Assembly (NCBI RefSeq): GCF_946479765.1
Contig: NZ_CAMLHO010000029.1
Span: forward strand, 1-48,936
Length of the DNA stretch: 48,936 bases
Reading direction: 5' to 3'
DNA from: an uncultured Aliivibrio sp.
Lineage (GTDB): Bacteria > Pseudomonadota > Gammaproteobacteria > Enterobacterales > Vibrionaceae
Shown: piece by piece, positions 8,466 to 15,155 of the stretch
How positions within the stretch are numbered: position 1 is the stretch's first letter
How the letters are laid out: every line of letters starts with the position of its first letter
Position numbers and translations under genes: made by a program
Notes under the pieces: generated by a model
Seen by the model: the letters and a program-made list of their open reading frames with translations, nothing else
Told to the model about the DNA's origin: nothing
Databases searched by the model: none

Positions 8466-9782
8466 CTAATTACTCATCGCTACTTTCTTTGGTTGTACTT
8501 TACTGAACACTTTATTTACTAGAATAGTAATAAGCACAGGAAGCAACCAAGAAGTATGAGAAGAGAATAATGGTAACCATTGGTCACAAAAAATAGTCAT
8601 AGCCTCAGGCAAAGTACCTAAGATATGCAATGCATCAATAGTTCCGAACAATGCTGCAATGCATACAATCGTAGTATGACTCATCGAAATCATCGGTTTC
8701 TCTGATTCTGTCTTTTCTGGCAGTAAAATCATTGCAATGATCAACGCAATAGCTATCGGACATAAAATAAGGATCGCAGGTAAACTCACTTCAATAATCG
8801 TCTCTAACCCTACGTTTGAAATGATAGCCGTAAGCACCATAATTACCGTTGCGCTTACTTTAAAGGTTACACCATAAGTATTTTTATAGTATTCAGAGTT
8901 CGCATTAGTTAAGCCAATCGTTGTAGTTAAGCACGCCATTAATGTGATTGCCGCTAATAGAAGTTGACCTAATACACCAAACTCCCCTGCCGCATAACGC
9001 GTTAAGATCTCGCCACCATTACTCGCATTGGGTGCAATTTGAGATGACGTTGAACCTAAGTAGCCCATTGCTAAATAACATAATGACATCAGCACAGAAT
9101 AAATAACGGCAATGCGTAGTGTGTAGTAAGAAATTGCTTTTTTACTCTCAACGCCTTTGCTACGAATGGTTTGAATTATTACCCAACCAAACGCCACTGC
9201 CGCAATCGCATCTAATGTCATGTAACCTTGAATTAAACCATTAACCGCAGGGGCTTGCTCGTAAATTTCAATTGCTTGGCTTGGGGAACCTAATGGATTC
9301 AATAATGCCGCGACAACCAATACCGTTAACATCGCAATTAATGCCGGTGTCATGATCTTACCGATATAATCAATTAACTTACCCGGTTTTAATGCCAACC
9401 ATAAGGTTAATGCACAGAATAAAGCGGAGAACACCATTAAACCATTACCAGAATAGAAAGGTTTAATGCCCATCTCATACGCAACGGTTACTGCTCGTGG
9501 CAATACAAATGCAGGGCCTAACGTAGTAAGTACTAAAAACCAAAATGAGCGGTCCATCCATTTAGGAAGTGACGATGTCAGCTTATCAGCAGAAGATAAA
9601 CGGCCTAATACGACCAAAGTGATAGCAGGAAGTCCGACAGCAGTAAGCAGGAAGCCGCCAATAGCAATAAGCCAATTGTCGCCAGCTTGTTGTGCCATTA
9701 ATGGTGGATAGATTAAGTTACCTGCACCGAGAAAGAGTGCAAATGTCATAAAGCCGATAGCGGCGAGATCTCTTCTGTTCAA
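8466..9782 (-). CDS. brnQ: Branched-chain amino acid:cation symporter BrnQ
   Basis: A 438-residue inner-membrane carrier of the LIVCS family, with about twelve hydrophobic segments, that imports leucine, isoleucine and valine. The N-terminal signature (AAIGFMTFALFLGAGNLIYPP) matches BrnQ. The first codon of the conserved frame is TTG at 9782; a stop lies five codons upstream and no in-frame ATG exists, while AAGG is spaced 8 nt before the TTG. The gene is preceded by a short ORF with a run of valine codons (9889-9984) and by complementary segments, suggesting amino-acid-dependent attenuation. A strong terminator follows. Confidence 0.93.
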   Translation of the reverse strand: MNRRDLAAIGFMTFALFLGAGNLIYPPLMAQQAGDNWLIAIGGFLLTAVGLPAITLVVLGRLSSADKLTSSLPKWMDRSFWFLVLTTLGPAFVLPRAVTVAYEMGIKPFYSGNGLMVFSALFCALTLWLALKPGKLIDYIGKIMTPALIAMLTVLVVAALLNPLGSPSQAIEIYEQAPAVNGLIQGYMTLDAIAAVAFGWVIIQTIRSKGVESKKAISYYTLRIAVIYSVLMSLCYLAMGYLGSTSSQIAPNASNGGEILTRYAAGEFGVLGQLLLAAITLMACLTTTIGLTNANSEYYKNTYGVTFKVSATVIMVLTAIISNVGLETIIEVSLPAILILCPIAIALIIAMILLPEKTESEKPMISMSHTTIVCIAALFGTIDALHILGTLPEAMTIFCDQWLPLFSSHTSWLLPVLITILVNKVFSKVQPKKVAMSN

Positions 9783-9862
9783 ACGACATACCTTTTATAA
9801 AGTGAAGCAGGGTGTCAATTTGGCTAGAAGATTATAAAGAAAGGTTCTTATCCGCCAGCCTA

Positions 9863-9908
9863 ACTGACGAATAAAAAAATCGTCAGTATCAGTAAATGAC
9901 AACGACGA
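9863..9908 (-). promoter_or_regulatory. Mutually exclusive stem-loops in the brnQ leader
   Basis: On the minus strand, TCGTC within the valine codons (9908-9904) can pair with GACGA (9884-9880), immediately followed by seven T (9879-9873), a terminator-like arrangement. The same GACGA is part of ACTGACGA (9887-9880), which pairs perfectly with TCGTCAGT (9870-9863). The two stems cannot form together. A ribosome held on the valine codons would block the first and allow the second. Confidence 0.5.
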
Positions 9909-9984
9909 CAGAGACGAGTGCATAAGCATTACGCTTAGTAGCAGTGAGTAAACCTGCTTGATGTTGTTTGATGTCTGTAGACAT
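9889..9984 (-). CDS. Candidate valine-rich leader peptide of brnQ
   Basis: A 31-codon ORF starting ATG at 9984 and ending TGA at 9889, 106 nt before the brnQ start. Its last ten residues are ALVSVVVVIY, with Val at positions 24 and 26-29 and Ile at 30. This resembles the control codons of the ilvGMEDA and ilvBN leader peptides. It lies directly upstream of a branched-chain amino acid transporter in the same direction, and its stop is followed by competing stem-loops with a T-run. A 66-codon ORF in another frame over the same DNA lacks these properties. The valine run and position are seen directly; the regulatory role is inferred. Confidence 0.65.
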   Translation of the reverse strand: MSTDIKQHQAGLLTATKRNAYALVSVVVVIY

Positions 9985-10143
9985 AACTTACACACTCTAT
10001 AAAATAATTGTCTTTAAACTAAAGGAAACACAATAGATTGTAAAGCCTAAATATTGATTGGTTATTTATTGTTCTAATTTTATATAAGATAACAGACATA
10101 ATACTATCATACGCTATTGATATATAAGCCTGTTAATCTAACT

Positions 10144-10173
10144 AAGTACTCAGTAACAAAATACCGAGTACTT
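10144..10173. terminator. Stem-loop downstream of ridA-like gene
   Basis: AAGTACTC (10144-10151) and GAGTACTT (10166-10173) form an 8-bp stem, extended by GTA/TAC inside. It lies 19 bp past the RidA-family stop. The T-run on the minus strand is poor, so this is only a possible terminator. The remaining bases between here and the brnQ leader hold no other structure that I can see. Confidence 0.4.
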
Positions 10174-10191
10174 TAATTTAATTATCTTTAA

Positions 10192-10539
10192 CTACTTAAC
10201 TGCTGCTACAAATGCAATTTCAACTAAGTAATCAGGATCGGCTAACTCAACTTTTAAACATGCTCGGCTAGGTGCACACCCTTCTGGTAACCACTTTATC
10301 CACGCTTCATTAAATACAGCCAAATTAGCAAAGTCAGTCACATAAATAGTAACCGATACCAAACGGGATTTATCACTGTTTGCGCTTGCTAACATCTCTT
10401 CAGCTTGTGCAAAAATTTGCTCAGTCTGGCCTCGCATGTCTGCACTTTCATCACAAGCAACTTCAACAAAATGTGCCATCTTATTAAAGACAGTAACATC
10501 TGACCATTTCTCACTTGGATTAATACGTTGAATACCCAT
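10192..10539 (-). CDS. RidA-family (YoaB-like) protein
   Basis: A 115-residue cytoplasmic protein of the YjgF/YER057c/UK114 (Rid) superfamily. Members of the RidA subgroup hydrolyse reactive enamine/imine intermediates made by PLP enzymes. Seen here are the domain length, the VTIYVTDFANLAVFNEAW segment, and the conserved Arg in SRACLKVELA near the C-terminus, the residue that anchors substrate carboxylates in RidA. Overall it is closer to E. coli YoaB than to RidA itself, so the exact substrate is uncertain. It is a single gene, with its own 130-bp spacing from the RNase H gene upstream. Confidence 0.87.
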   Translation of the reverse strand: MGIQRINPSEKWSDVTVFNKMAHFVEVACDESADMRGQTEQIFAQAEEMLASANSDKSRLVSVTIYVTDFANLAVFNEAWIKWLPEGCAPSRACLKVELADPDYLVEIAFVAAVK

Positions 10540-10668
10540 TTTTCACTTATACAATCAAAATTAAATAGATGCTTATTTTATCAGAAGAAAAAAATAGAGC
10601 ACCGATTTAATTACGATAATATCAAATAAGACAATCATAACCTCAATGCGTTTCACTGACTCGCAATC

Positions 10669-11430
10669 TTAACCTGCACGAAGCGCTAAAATTTTCGCTA
10701 TATCATGCGTTTCTCTATAAAGAGTTAATGCTTCATCTTTAGACTCAATCGCAACAATCGACATTCTATCTGCAAGTTCATTGCCTTCAATACCAACGTG
10801 ACCGTTAACATGAAAGACCTCGATCTTATTCGCGATCTCTTGATACAAGGCGTACATAGGTTTAATTATGTCTAAGTTTTTGATTTCACCGCTCGCTTTC
10901 GTCCAGCCTTTCTTCGACCAACCTTCCGCCCACTGAGTAATACTCTGTATCGCATACATAGAATCACAATAAATGGCAACGGAATAGCCTTTAGCAATCT
11001 TCCCTTTTGCCAATATAAAAGCTTGGTATAACCCATTTAATTCAGCGGTATTATTTGTACCAACCGCTTGGTAAATACCGTACCACAATTCACTTATCTT
11101 ATTATTTTCATAAACAGCAATACCTGCACCCGCTTCACCTGGGTTAGGCACACTTGCCCCATCGGTGAAAATTTTAATATCAAATGGCATCTCCGTTATT
11201 TGGTCTTGAGAGAGAGGTGTCTTTTTTGACCCACCTGATTTTTTAGCCGTAGTAACTGTCGATGATTGAGTGCTCGTTGGATCCCCAAAAGCGGATTCAG
11301 CCTCTATTAATGAAGGAAATGATTTATACTTCGCCCCGGCAAATTTATCGACTTGAGCTTTGCATTGAGCCCACGTTGTAAATATTCCAGTTTCACGACC
11401 TTTCCACACGACATAATATTTTTGAGCCAA
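10669..11430 (-). CDS. Ribonuclease HI with N-terminal hybrid-binding (viroplasmin) domain
   Basis: A 253-residue enzyme that cleaves the RNA strand of RNA:DNA hybrids. Residues 4-47 form the caulimovirus-viroplasmin/hybrid-binding domain (KYYVVWKGRETGIFTTW), followed by a Ser/Thr/Lys-rich linker (about 50-80). The RNase H domain (about 84-228) keeps the four acidic residues D90, E130, D156 and D221, and the HVNGHVGIEGNELAD segment. The frame starts with TTG at 11430, preceded by AAGGGA at good spacing; no in-frame ATG lies between it and the upstream stop. Eukaryotic RNase H1 has the same architecture. Classical RnhA of this organism is probably encoded elsewhere. Confidence 0.9.
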   Translation of the reverse strand: MAQKYYVVWKGRETGIFTTWAQCKAQVDKFAGAKYKSFPSLIEAESAFGDPTSTQSSTVTTAKKSGGSKKTPLSQDQITEMPFDIKIFTDGASVPNPGEAGAGIAVYENNKISELWYGIYQAVGTNNTAELNGLYQAFILAKGKIAKGYSVAIYCDSMYAIQSITQWAEGWSKKGWTKASGEIKNLDIIKPMYALYQEIANKIEVFHVNGHVGIEGNELADRMSIVAIESKDEALTLYRETHDIAKILALRAG

Positions 11431-11729
11431 TCTAATTCCCTTACTAACAATTTACGAATGAATATAACGCTGCAATTACACAACTAATGAACTTTATAAG
11501 CACAAAATGAGCATCATGCGCTTCAATCATCTTCCATTGTAGGTTTGAATACAATGCAGGTATATGAGTAAACACCAATAATTCTGATTCAGCCATTTCA
11601 GAGCTCGCCATATTGCCTTAGTTTTAACTGGTTATTTTTGACAAAATTTTAATCATTATGTGATGGGCATCTGTAAATATCATTCCTATACTAGCGATAA
11701 TATTAGATGACCAATACGGAGATAAATCA
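11431..11729. other. Intergenic region between divergent genes
   Basis: About 300 bp between the RNase HI gene and the small ORF at 11730. It presumably holds both promoters. I see no repeat, palindrome, RNA gene or further convincing ORF in it. Confidence 0.5.
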
Positions 11730-11957
11730 ATGGATACAACATCACTCATCTATGACACTCTAACTAGCTTAACAAATGCAGAGCCTAACCAGTACGCTGA
11801 AATTAGGCAGAAACTGTACGACCAATTAAACTTACCTTTTGATAAGAAGTTTGCTTTATATTCAAGCGTCTTAGGTCCAGTTAGCGCTGGAAGATTAGAG
11901 GATCTTGATGATGCAGTGACTAAAGCTTGTAAAATTCTAGAAGAGAACCCTAGCTGA
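11730..11957 (+). CDS. Small hypothetical protein, 75 aa
   Basis: A 75-residue acidic, mostly helical-looking protein with no Cys, signal peptide or membrane segment. GGAG lies eight bases before the ATG. I do not recognise the family. It points toward the attC-like repeat at 12024, 66 bp beyond its stop, so it could itself be a cassette gene in the opposite direction, but the repeat fits the minus-strand genes better. The translation has gene-like codon use and a proper ribosome site, which is why I list it. Confidence 0.55.
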   Translation: MDTTSLIYDTLTSLTNAEPNQYAEIRQKLYDQLNLPFDKKFALYSSVLGPVSAGRLEDLDDAVTKACKILEENPS

Positions 11958-12023
11958 TAGTAACCATTTAATATTGCTAGCCTTTAATTATTAACTTTAA
12001 AGGCTAGAACCCATCCTAAAATG

Positions 12024-12140
12024 CACATAACGCCTGCATGACACATTTGCTATCATATAGATTAAGCCAAAATTTACCAATTAATACGGTAAAATCTAGA
12101 ATACCGAATGTAGTAAATTGTGTTGATGTGATTGTTAACT
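12024..12140 (-). repeat. attC-like cassette recombination site, copy 1
   Basis: About 117 bp, some 85% identical by eye to 13274-13400 apart from a 10-nt gap. Its ends are imperfect inverted repeats: CATAACGCCTGCAT on one side and GTTGATGTGATTGTTAAC on the other. An inner hairpin (TTTACC...GGTAAA) sits in the middle. On the minus strand it reads GTTAAC at the left and GGCGTTATG at the right, like the R'' and R' boxes of integron attC sites. The stop codon of the Fic gene lies within the left box, as is common for cassette genes. Confidence 0.7.
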
Positions 12141-12737
12141 GCGCTTTTCAGCTTTAGTTACACAAATAGAAAACAGTTCTTTCATTGGCACATAATTACA
12201 ATGATAACCATGGATATTGGCGGCTACCCACTGCTCAGCAGTAATACCAGAAAAATTAATATTATAACCACAGTTGATTGCAATATGCTCAAACAACAAA
12301 CGTTGGGCGCGACCATTACCTTCACGAAATGGATGTAGAACGTTAATATCGCAATAATACTCAGCTAATTTAGTAAGAAACTCATCGTATGATAGATCAA
12401 CTAAATACTTATCTTTTTCTAACATTGAAAACAGATTATTCGCTTCTTTTTCAATCCTAACTACATTACAAAAACGTGTATTCCCCTTTGAAATATCAAT
12501 CGTTCTTAGTTCGCCTGCCCATTCAAATAGATCGGAGAACAAAATGTGATGAATTGAACGCAGATAGCTGAAATCGTAAGGAGGCAATTGAAACTCCACA
12601 TACATTGCAGCTAACGTTGTTAAATCACGTTCAGCAGCCTCTAATACCGCTTCATTGCTGATATTGAGCTTATTAACAAGAACCGTACTATTTTCGTAAG
12701 TATAAGGATCTTGAGTTGTGCCATATTTATCAGCCAT
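12135..12737 (-). CDS. Fic-domain toxin (predicted AMP-transferase)
   Basis: A 200-residue Fic protein with the complete catalytic motif HPFREGNGRAQR: H135, E139, G140, N141, G142, R143 and R146. Fic enzymes usually transfer AMP from ATP to Ser, Thr or Tyr of a target; toxin members hit gyrase or topoisomerase IV. The N-terminal region (PYTYENSTVLVNKLNI, then EAAERDLT) resembles VbhT/Bep-type Fic proteins. No autoinhibitory S/TxxxEG/N motif is seen in it, consistent with class I, in which a partner supplies that helix. Its ATG overlaps the end of the upstream antitoxin gene by 8 nt. It ends inside an attC-like repeat. Target and activity are inferred. Confidence 0.88.
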   Translation of the reverse strand: MADKYGTTQDPYTYENSTVLVNKLNISNEAVLEAAERDLTTLAAMYVEFQLPPYDFSYLRSIHHILFSDLFEWAGELRTIDISKGNTRFCNVVRIEKEANNLFSMLEKDKYLVDLSYDEFLTKLAEYYCDINVLHPFREGNGRAQRLLFEHIAINCGYNINFSGITAEQWVAANIHGYHCNYVPMKELFSICVTKAEKRS

Positions 12738-13185
12738 TGAGCGCCTCTAACGAATTTACGTTTGAGTATTTGTTTAACAAAATTTGACGTTGTTGCTCTC
12801 TGTCTAGTGATAAATCGAAATCACTAGCAACATTATGCCCCTCTAAACGCATACTTTCTTTAAAGTTATCCATTTTGACTTGCTCGAAATAGGCATGTTT
12901 TTCTTCGTAAGAAGAAAGCATTGAATTACTTGGCATAACTAAATCAATGTCATTAAGTTTAGATTGAATCGCTTTCCCTGATTCAAAAACACCCCAGCTA
13001 TTTATAGAAAAACGGAAGGTTCGACCTTGGCGCTCTCTTTGAATATTTAAGCCTAAATGTTCAACTAATGAGTTAACTACGGATTGTACTTTACGTTCAG
13101 AAATCCCAGTTGCAGCCACGATAGCTTGAGTATTTGGAGATTCCAATCGTGTCATTGCAGCTAAAACTAATAATTCGTATTTCAT
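12730..13185 (-). CDS. Winged-helix protein with anti-Fic (VbhA-like) inhibitory motif
   Basis: A 151-residue protein. Residues about 1-65 form a winged helix-turn-helix with MarR/ArsR-like pattern (TQAIVAATGISERKVQSVVNSL). Near the C-terminus, SMRLEG (S111, E115, G116) matches the class I Fic inhibitory motif (S/T)xxxE(G/N), and the following LDREQQRQILLNKY helix resembles VbhA-type antitoxins. The Fic gene follows with an 8-nt overlap, so this is very probably its antitoxin and also the operon's repressor. I chose the ATG at 13185, which has GAGG five bases upstream, over the ATG at 13200. The fusion of a DNA-binding domain to the anti-Fic helix is the unusual point. Function is inferred from the motif and context. 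Confidence 0.75.
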   Translation of the reverse strand: MKYELLVLAAMTRLESPNTQAIVAATGISERKVQSVVNSLVEHLGLNIQRERQGRTFRFSINSWGVFESGKAIQSKLNDIDLVMPSNSMLSSYEEKHAYFEQVKMDNFKESMRLEGHNVASDFDLSLDREQQRQILLNKYSNVNSLEALNG

Positions 13186-13273
13186 GCTTACCTCGCACAT
13201 TTATGCGGAAATAATATTAGTCTACTACTCAAAGGGAATGATTACCATATTTGAAAGCTAAATTAACAAAGAA

Positions 13274-13400
13274 GCAATTAACGCCTGCATAACACGTTTG
13301 CTACCATGTAGATTAAGATCAAATTTACCACTTAATGCGGTAAACTCAAAGAAACCTAGAATGCCGAATGTAGCAAATCGTGTTGATGCCTTTGTTATAT
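13274..13400 (-). repeat. attC-like cassette recombination site, copy 2
   Basis: About 127 bp. On the minus strand it begins TATAACAAAGGCATCAACACG and ends CGTGTTATGCAGGCGTTA. The two ends fold back on each other, with one unpaired A before TTTGCTAC, and enclose a TTTACC/GGTAAA hairpin. This is the layout of integron attC sites, whose Vibrio versions are about 120-130 bp. The dGTPase gene stops four bases before it. Confidence 0.7.
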
Positions 13401-13403
13401 CAA

Positions 13404-14873
13404 TCAAATTGACGCGGTAAGATGCTGATATTCTTCCAATGCAAAATCATCTGTCATTCCACTGATATAATCGATAAGTAACCTAGAACGGTAATAAATT
13501 TCAACTAACTTATCAGAGCCTGATAATTCTTCTTTATCAAATAATGCAGTTACCTCCAGAAAATATGCTGATTTATGCTTACTTGATAGTTTATGAAACA
13601 ACCGAGTTTCAATTGGATTACTTTTCAATCTATTATTTAGAGCTAAGTATTTAAAATCGTCAAATGACAACTCTATTAAAGGTGAATATATTTTTAATAA
13701 CCCAGATATTACCGCATAACCTTTAAGCTCTAAATTTTCCACTTCTCTATGATTAAATACATTATCAACAGAAAGGTACCTTAGAGTTTCTGTCGCAAGG
13801 TTATATTTATCACACCCACCCAGTAAAGATTCATCAAAGTAACCATTAAAAACTAAATCATGATTTTCAACATACCTGCGTGTAGCATACTTTGCGAGAT
13901 CGTTAACCAATGTAGTTCTAAGCGTTAATATATAAGTATGATTTCTATTGAATTTTTCTTTATTAGCCTTCTCCATTGCTTTATCAGCAATATCTAATAA
14001 GTAACCTTCATCAACAACCTTATTATCAACTCCTTTTTTATCTCTAAATGACTCCCAAATCCTTTTGATTTCAGAATGTAGTTTATCAATAGACAAAATT
14101 CCTTTATCAACAGCATCATCAACATCTGCAATACAATAAGATATATCATCAGCAGCTTCCATAATATACGTTAATGGAAATCTACATCCTTTTTCAATAG
14201 ATAAGCTTTTTTGAATTTTCTGATATAATTTTTCTTCAGAAAAATAATACCCTGGTTTTTTCTTTCTATAACTAAATTTTTCAGTTTCTACCGTGTTAGG
14301 TTTATCCTCATAAGCTGCTCGAGTATATTTGATTAAACAAGCTAATTGAGTATATGTAAGGTTAAGTGTCTGTATTTGATGAAGTAACCTTATGCCTTGA
14401 GCATTACCTTCAAAATTACATAAATCTTTAACTAATTTATCGCAGTCTTTTTCTGCACTAAATGTACTTCGTATAAATTTCGAGAGAAAAGATTCAGTCC
14501 ATAAATTTATAGCTTCTTCCCCAAAATGTCCAAATGGTGGATTACCTATATCATGTAATAAGCAAGATACCTCTACTGCACTCACAAATCCTTCTGAGTA
14601 CTCAGAAATATCTAAGCCTTGTATGCTTAATTCTTTAATAATTAGCTTACTAATATAACGACCGACTTGTTGCACTTCTAAAGAATGTGTTAATCGGCTA
14701 CGTACTGCCGCATTTGACTCTAAAGGGAATACCTGTGTTTTTTTCTGTAATCGTCTAACTGCAGCAGAGTTTACCGCTCTACCTCGATCACTTTCCATTT
14801 CTTCGTTAAAATCTCGACCTTCGATCGATGATACTCTGAATCTATCTAATTTTAATTTATTTTTATAATCCAT
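13404..14873 (-). CDS. dgt: Deoxyguanosinetriphosphate triphosphohydrolase
   Basis: A 489-residue dGTPase of the E. coli Dgt type (usual length about 505), which splits dGTP into deoxyguanosine and triphosphate. Near-identical blocks to Dgt are seen: ESDRGRAVNSAAVRRLQKK, RLTHSLEVQQVGRYI, LLHDIGNPPFGHFGE, LCNFEGNAQGIRL, YIMEAADDISYC and FHKLSSKHK. HD-domain metal residues are H63, H107 and D108, plus the Asp of the MEAADD block. I chose the ATG at 14873, preceded by GGAGG; the ATG at 14900 lacks a good site. The gene is AT-rich and ends at an attC-like repeat, so it is probably an acquired cassette. Dgt enzymes are known to deplete dGTP during phage infection, making defence a plausible role here. 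Confidence 0.93.
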   Translation of the reverse strand: MDYKNKLKLDRFRVSSIEGRDFNEEMESDRGRAVNSAAVRRLQKKTQVFPLESNAAVRSRLTHSLEVQQVGRYISKLIIKELSIQGLDISEYSEGFVSAVEVSCLLHDIGNPPFGHFGEEAINLWTESFLSKFIRSTFSAEKDCDKLVKDLCNFEGNAQGIRLLHQIQTLNLTYTQLACLIKYTRAAYEDKPNTVETEKFSYRKKKPGYYFSEEKLYQKIQKSLSIEKGCRFPLTYIMEAADDISYCIADVDDAVDKGILSIDKLHSEIKRIWESFRDKKGVDNKVVDEGYLLDIADKAMEKANKEKFNRNHTYILTLRTTLVNDLAKYATRRYVENHDLVFNGYFDESLLGGCDKYNLATETLRYLSVDNVFNHREVENLELKGYAVISGLLKIYSPLIELSFDDFKYLALNNRLKSNPIETRLFHKLSSKHKSAYFLEVTALFDKEELSGSDKLVEIYYRSRLLIDYISGMTDDFALEEYQHLTASI

Positions 14874-14943
14874 AAAACCTCCAACTGATTGATATAACAT
14901 TAAAATATACCCCTCACTTTCCTAATATCCACAAAACCAACTG

Positions 14944-15030
14944 AATATAACCTATCAACAACCAGAAAGTGATTCATATATCTACGCCAAACAGCATACC
15001 AGAACGCTGTCTTATTTCGTTATATTTTCT
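14944..15030. repeat. Weak attC-like inverted ends upstream of dgt
   Basis: ATATAACCTATCAACAAC at one end and TTATTTCGTTATAT at the other form an imperfect inverted repeat with ends reading ATATAAC and GTTATAT. One end resembles the left box of the 13274-13400 repeat. It could be a degraded cassette site bounding the block, but the match is poor. Confidence 0.25.
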
Positions 15031-15047
15031 TTATAAATCCAACAAAA

Positions 15048-15080
15048 AAACGCTGAGTAGTTTATGTCTACTCAGCGTTT
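15048..15080 (-). terminator. Terminator hairpin, 13-bp stem
   Basis: AAACGCTGAGTAG (15048-15060) pairs perfectly with CTACTCAGCGTTT (15068-15080). On the minus strand the stem is followed by a run of T. It is the second of two terminators after the AGCS symporter gene. Confidence 0.8.
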
Positions 15081-15103
15081 AATTTATTGATACTTTAGTA
15101 ACT

Positions 15104-15131
15104 AAAACGCCATCACAATGGATGGCGTTTT
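15104..15131 (-). terminator. Terminator hairpin directly after the AGCS symporter gene
   Basis: AAAACGCCATC (15104-15114) pairs with GATGGCGTTTT (15121-15131), an 11-bp stem with 6-nt loop. It lies 25 bp beyond the stop codon, followed by a second terminator hairpin. Confidence 0.75.
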
Positions 15132-15155
15132 CTTATCATTATCAAACTAGCTTAG

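Noticed and set aside
9795-9995. 66-codon minus-strand ORF overlapping the brnQ leader
   Set aside because: It starts just above the valine-rich ORF in another frame, has no recognisable domain, and covers the hairpins and T-run. The 31-codon frame explains the region better.
12132-12338. 68-codon plus-strand ORF over the 3' end of the Fic gene
   Set aside because: It is antisense to the Fic catalytic region, and its sequence shows no domain; Fic is unambiguous.
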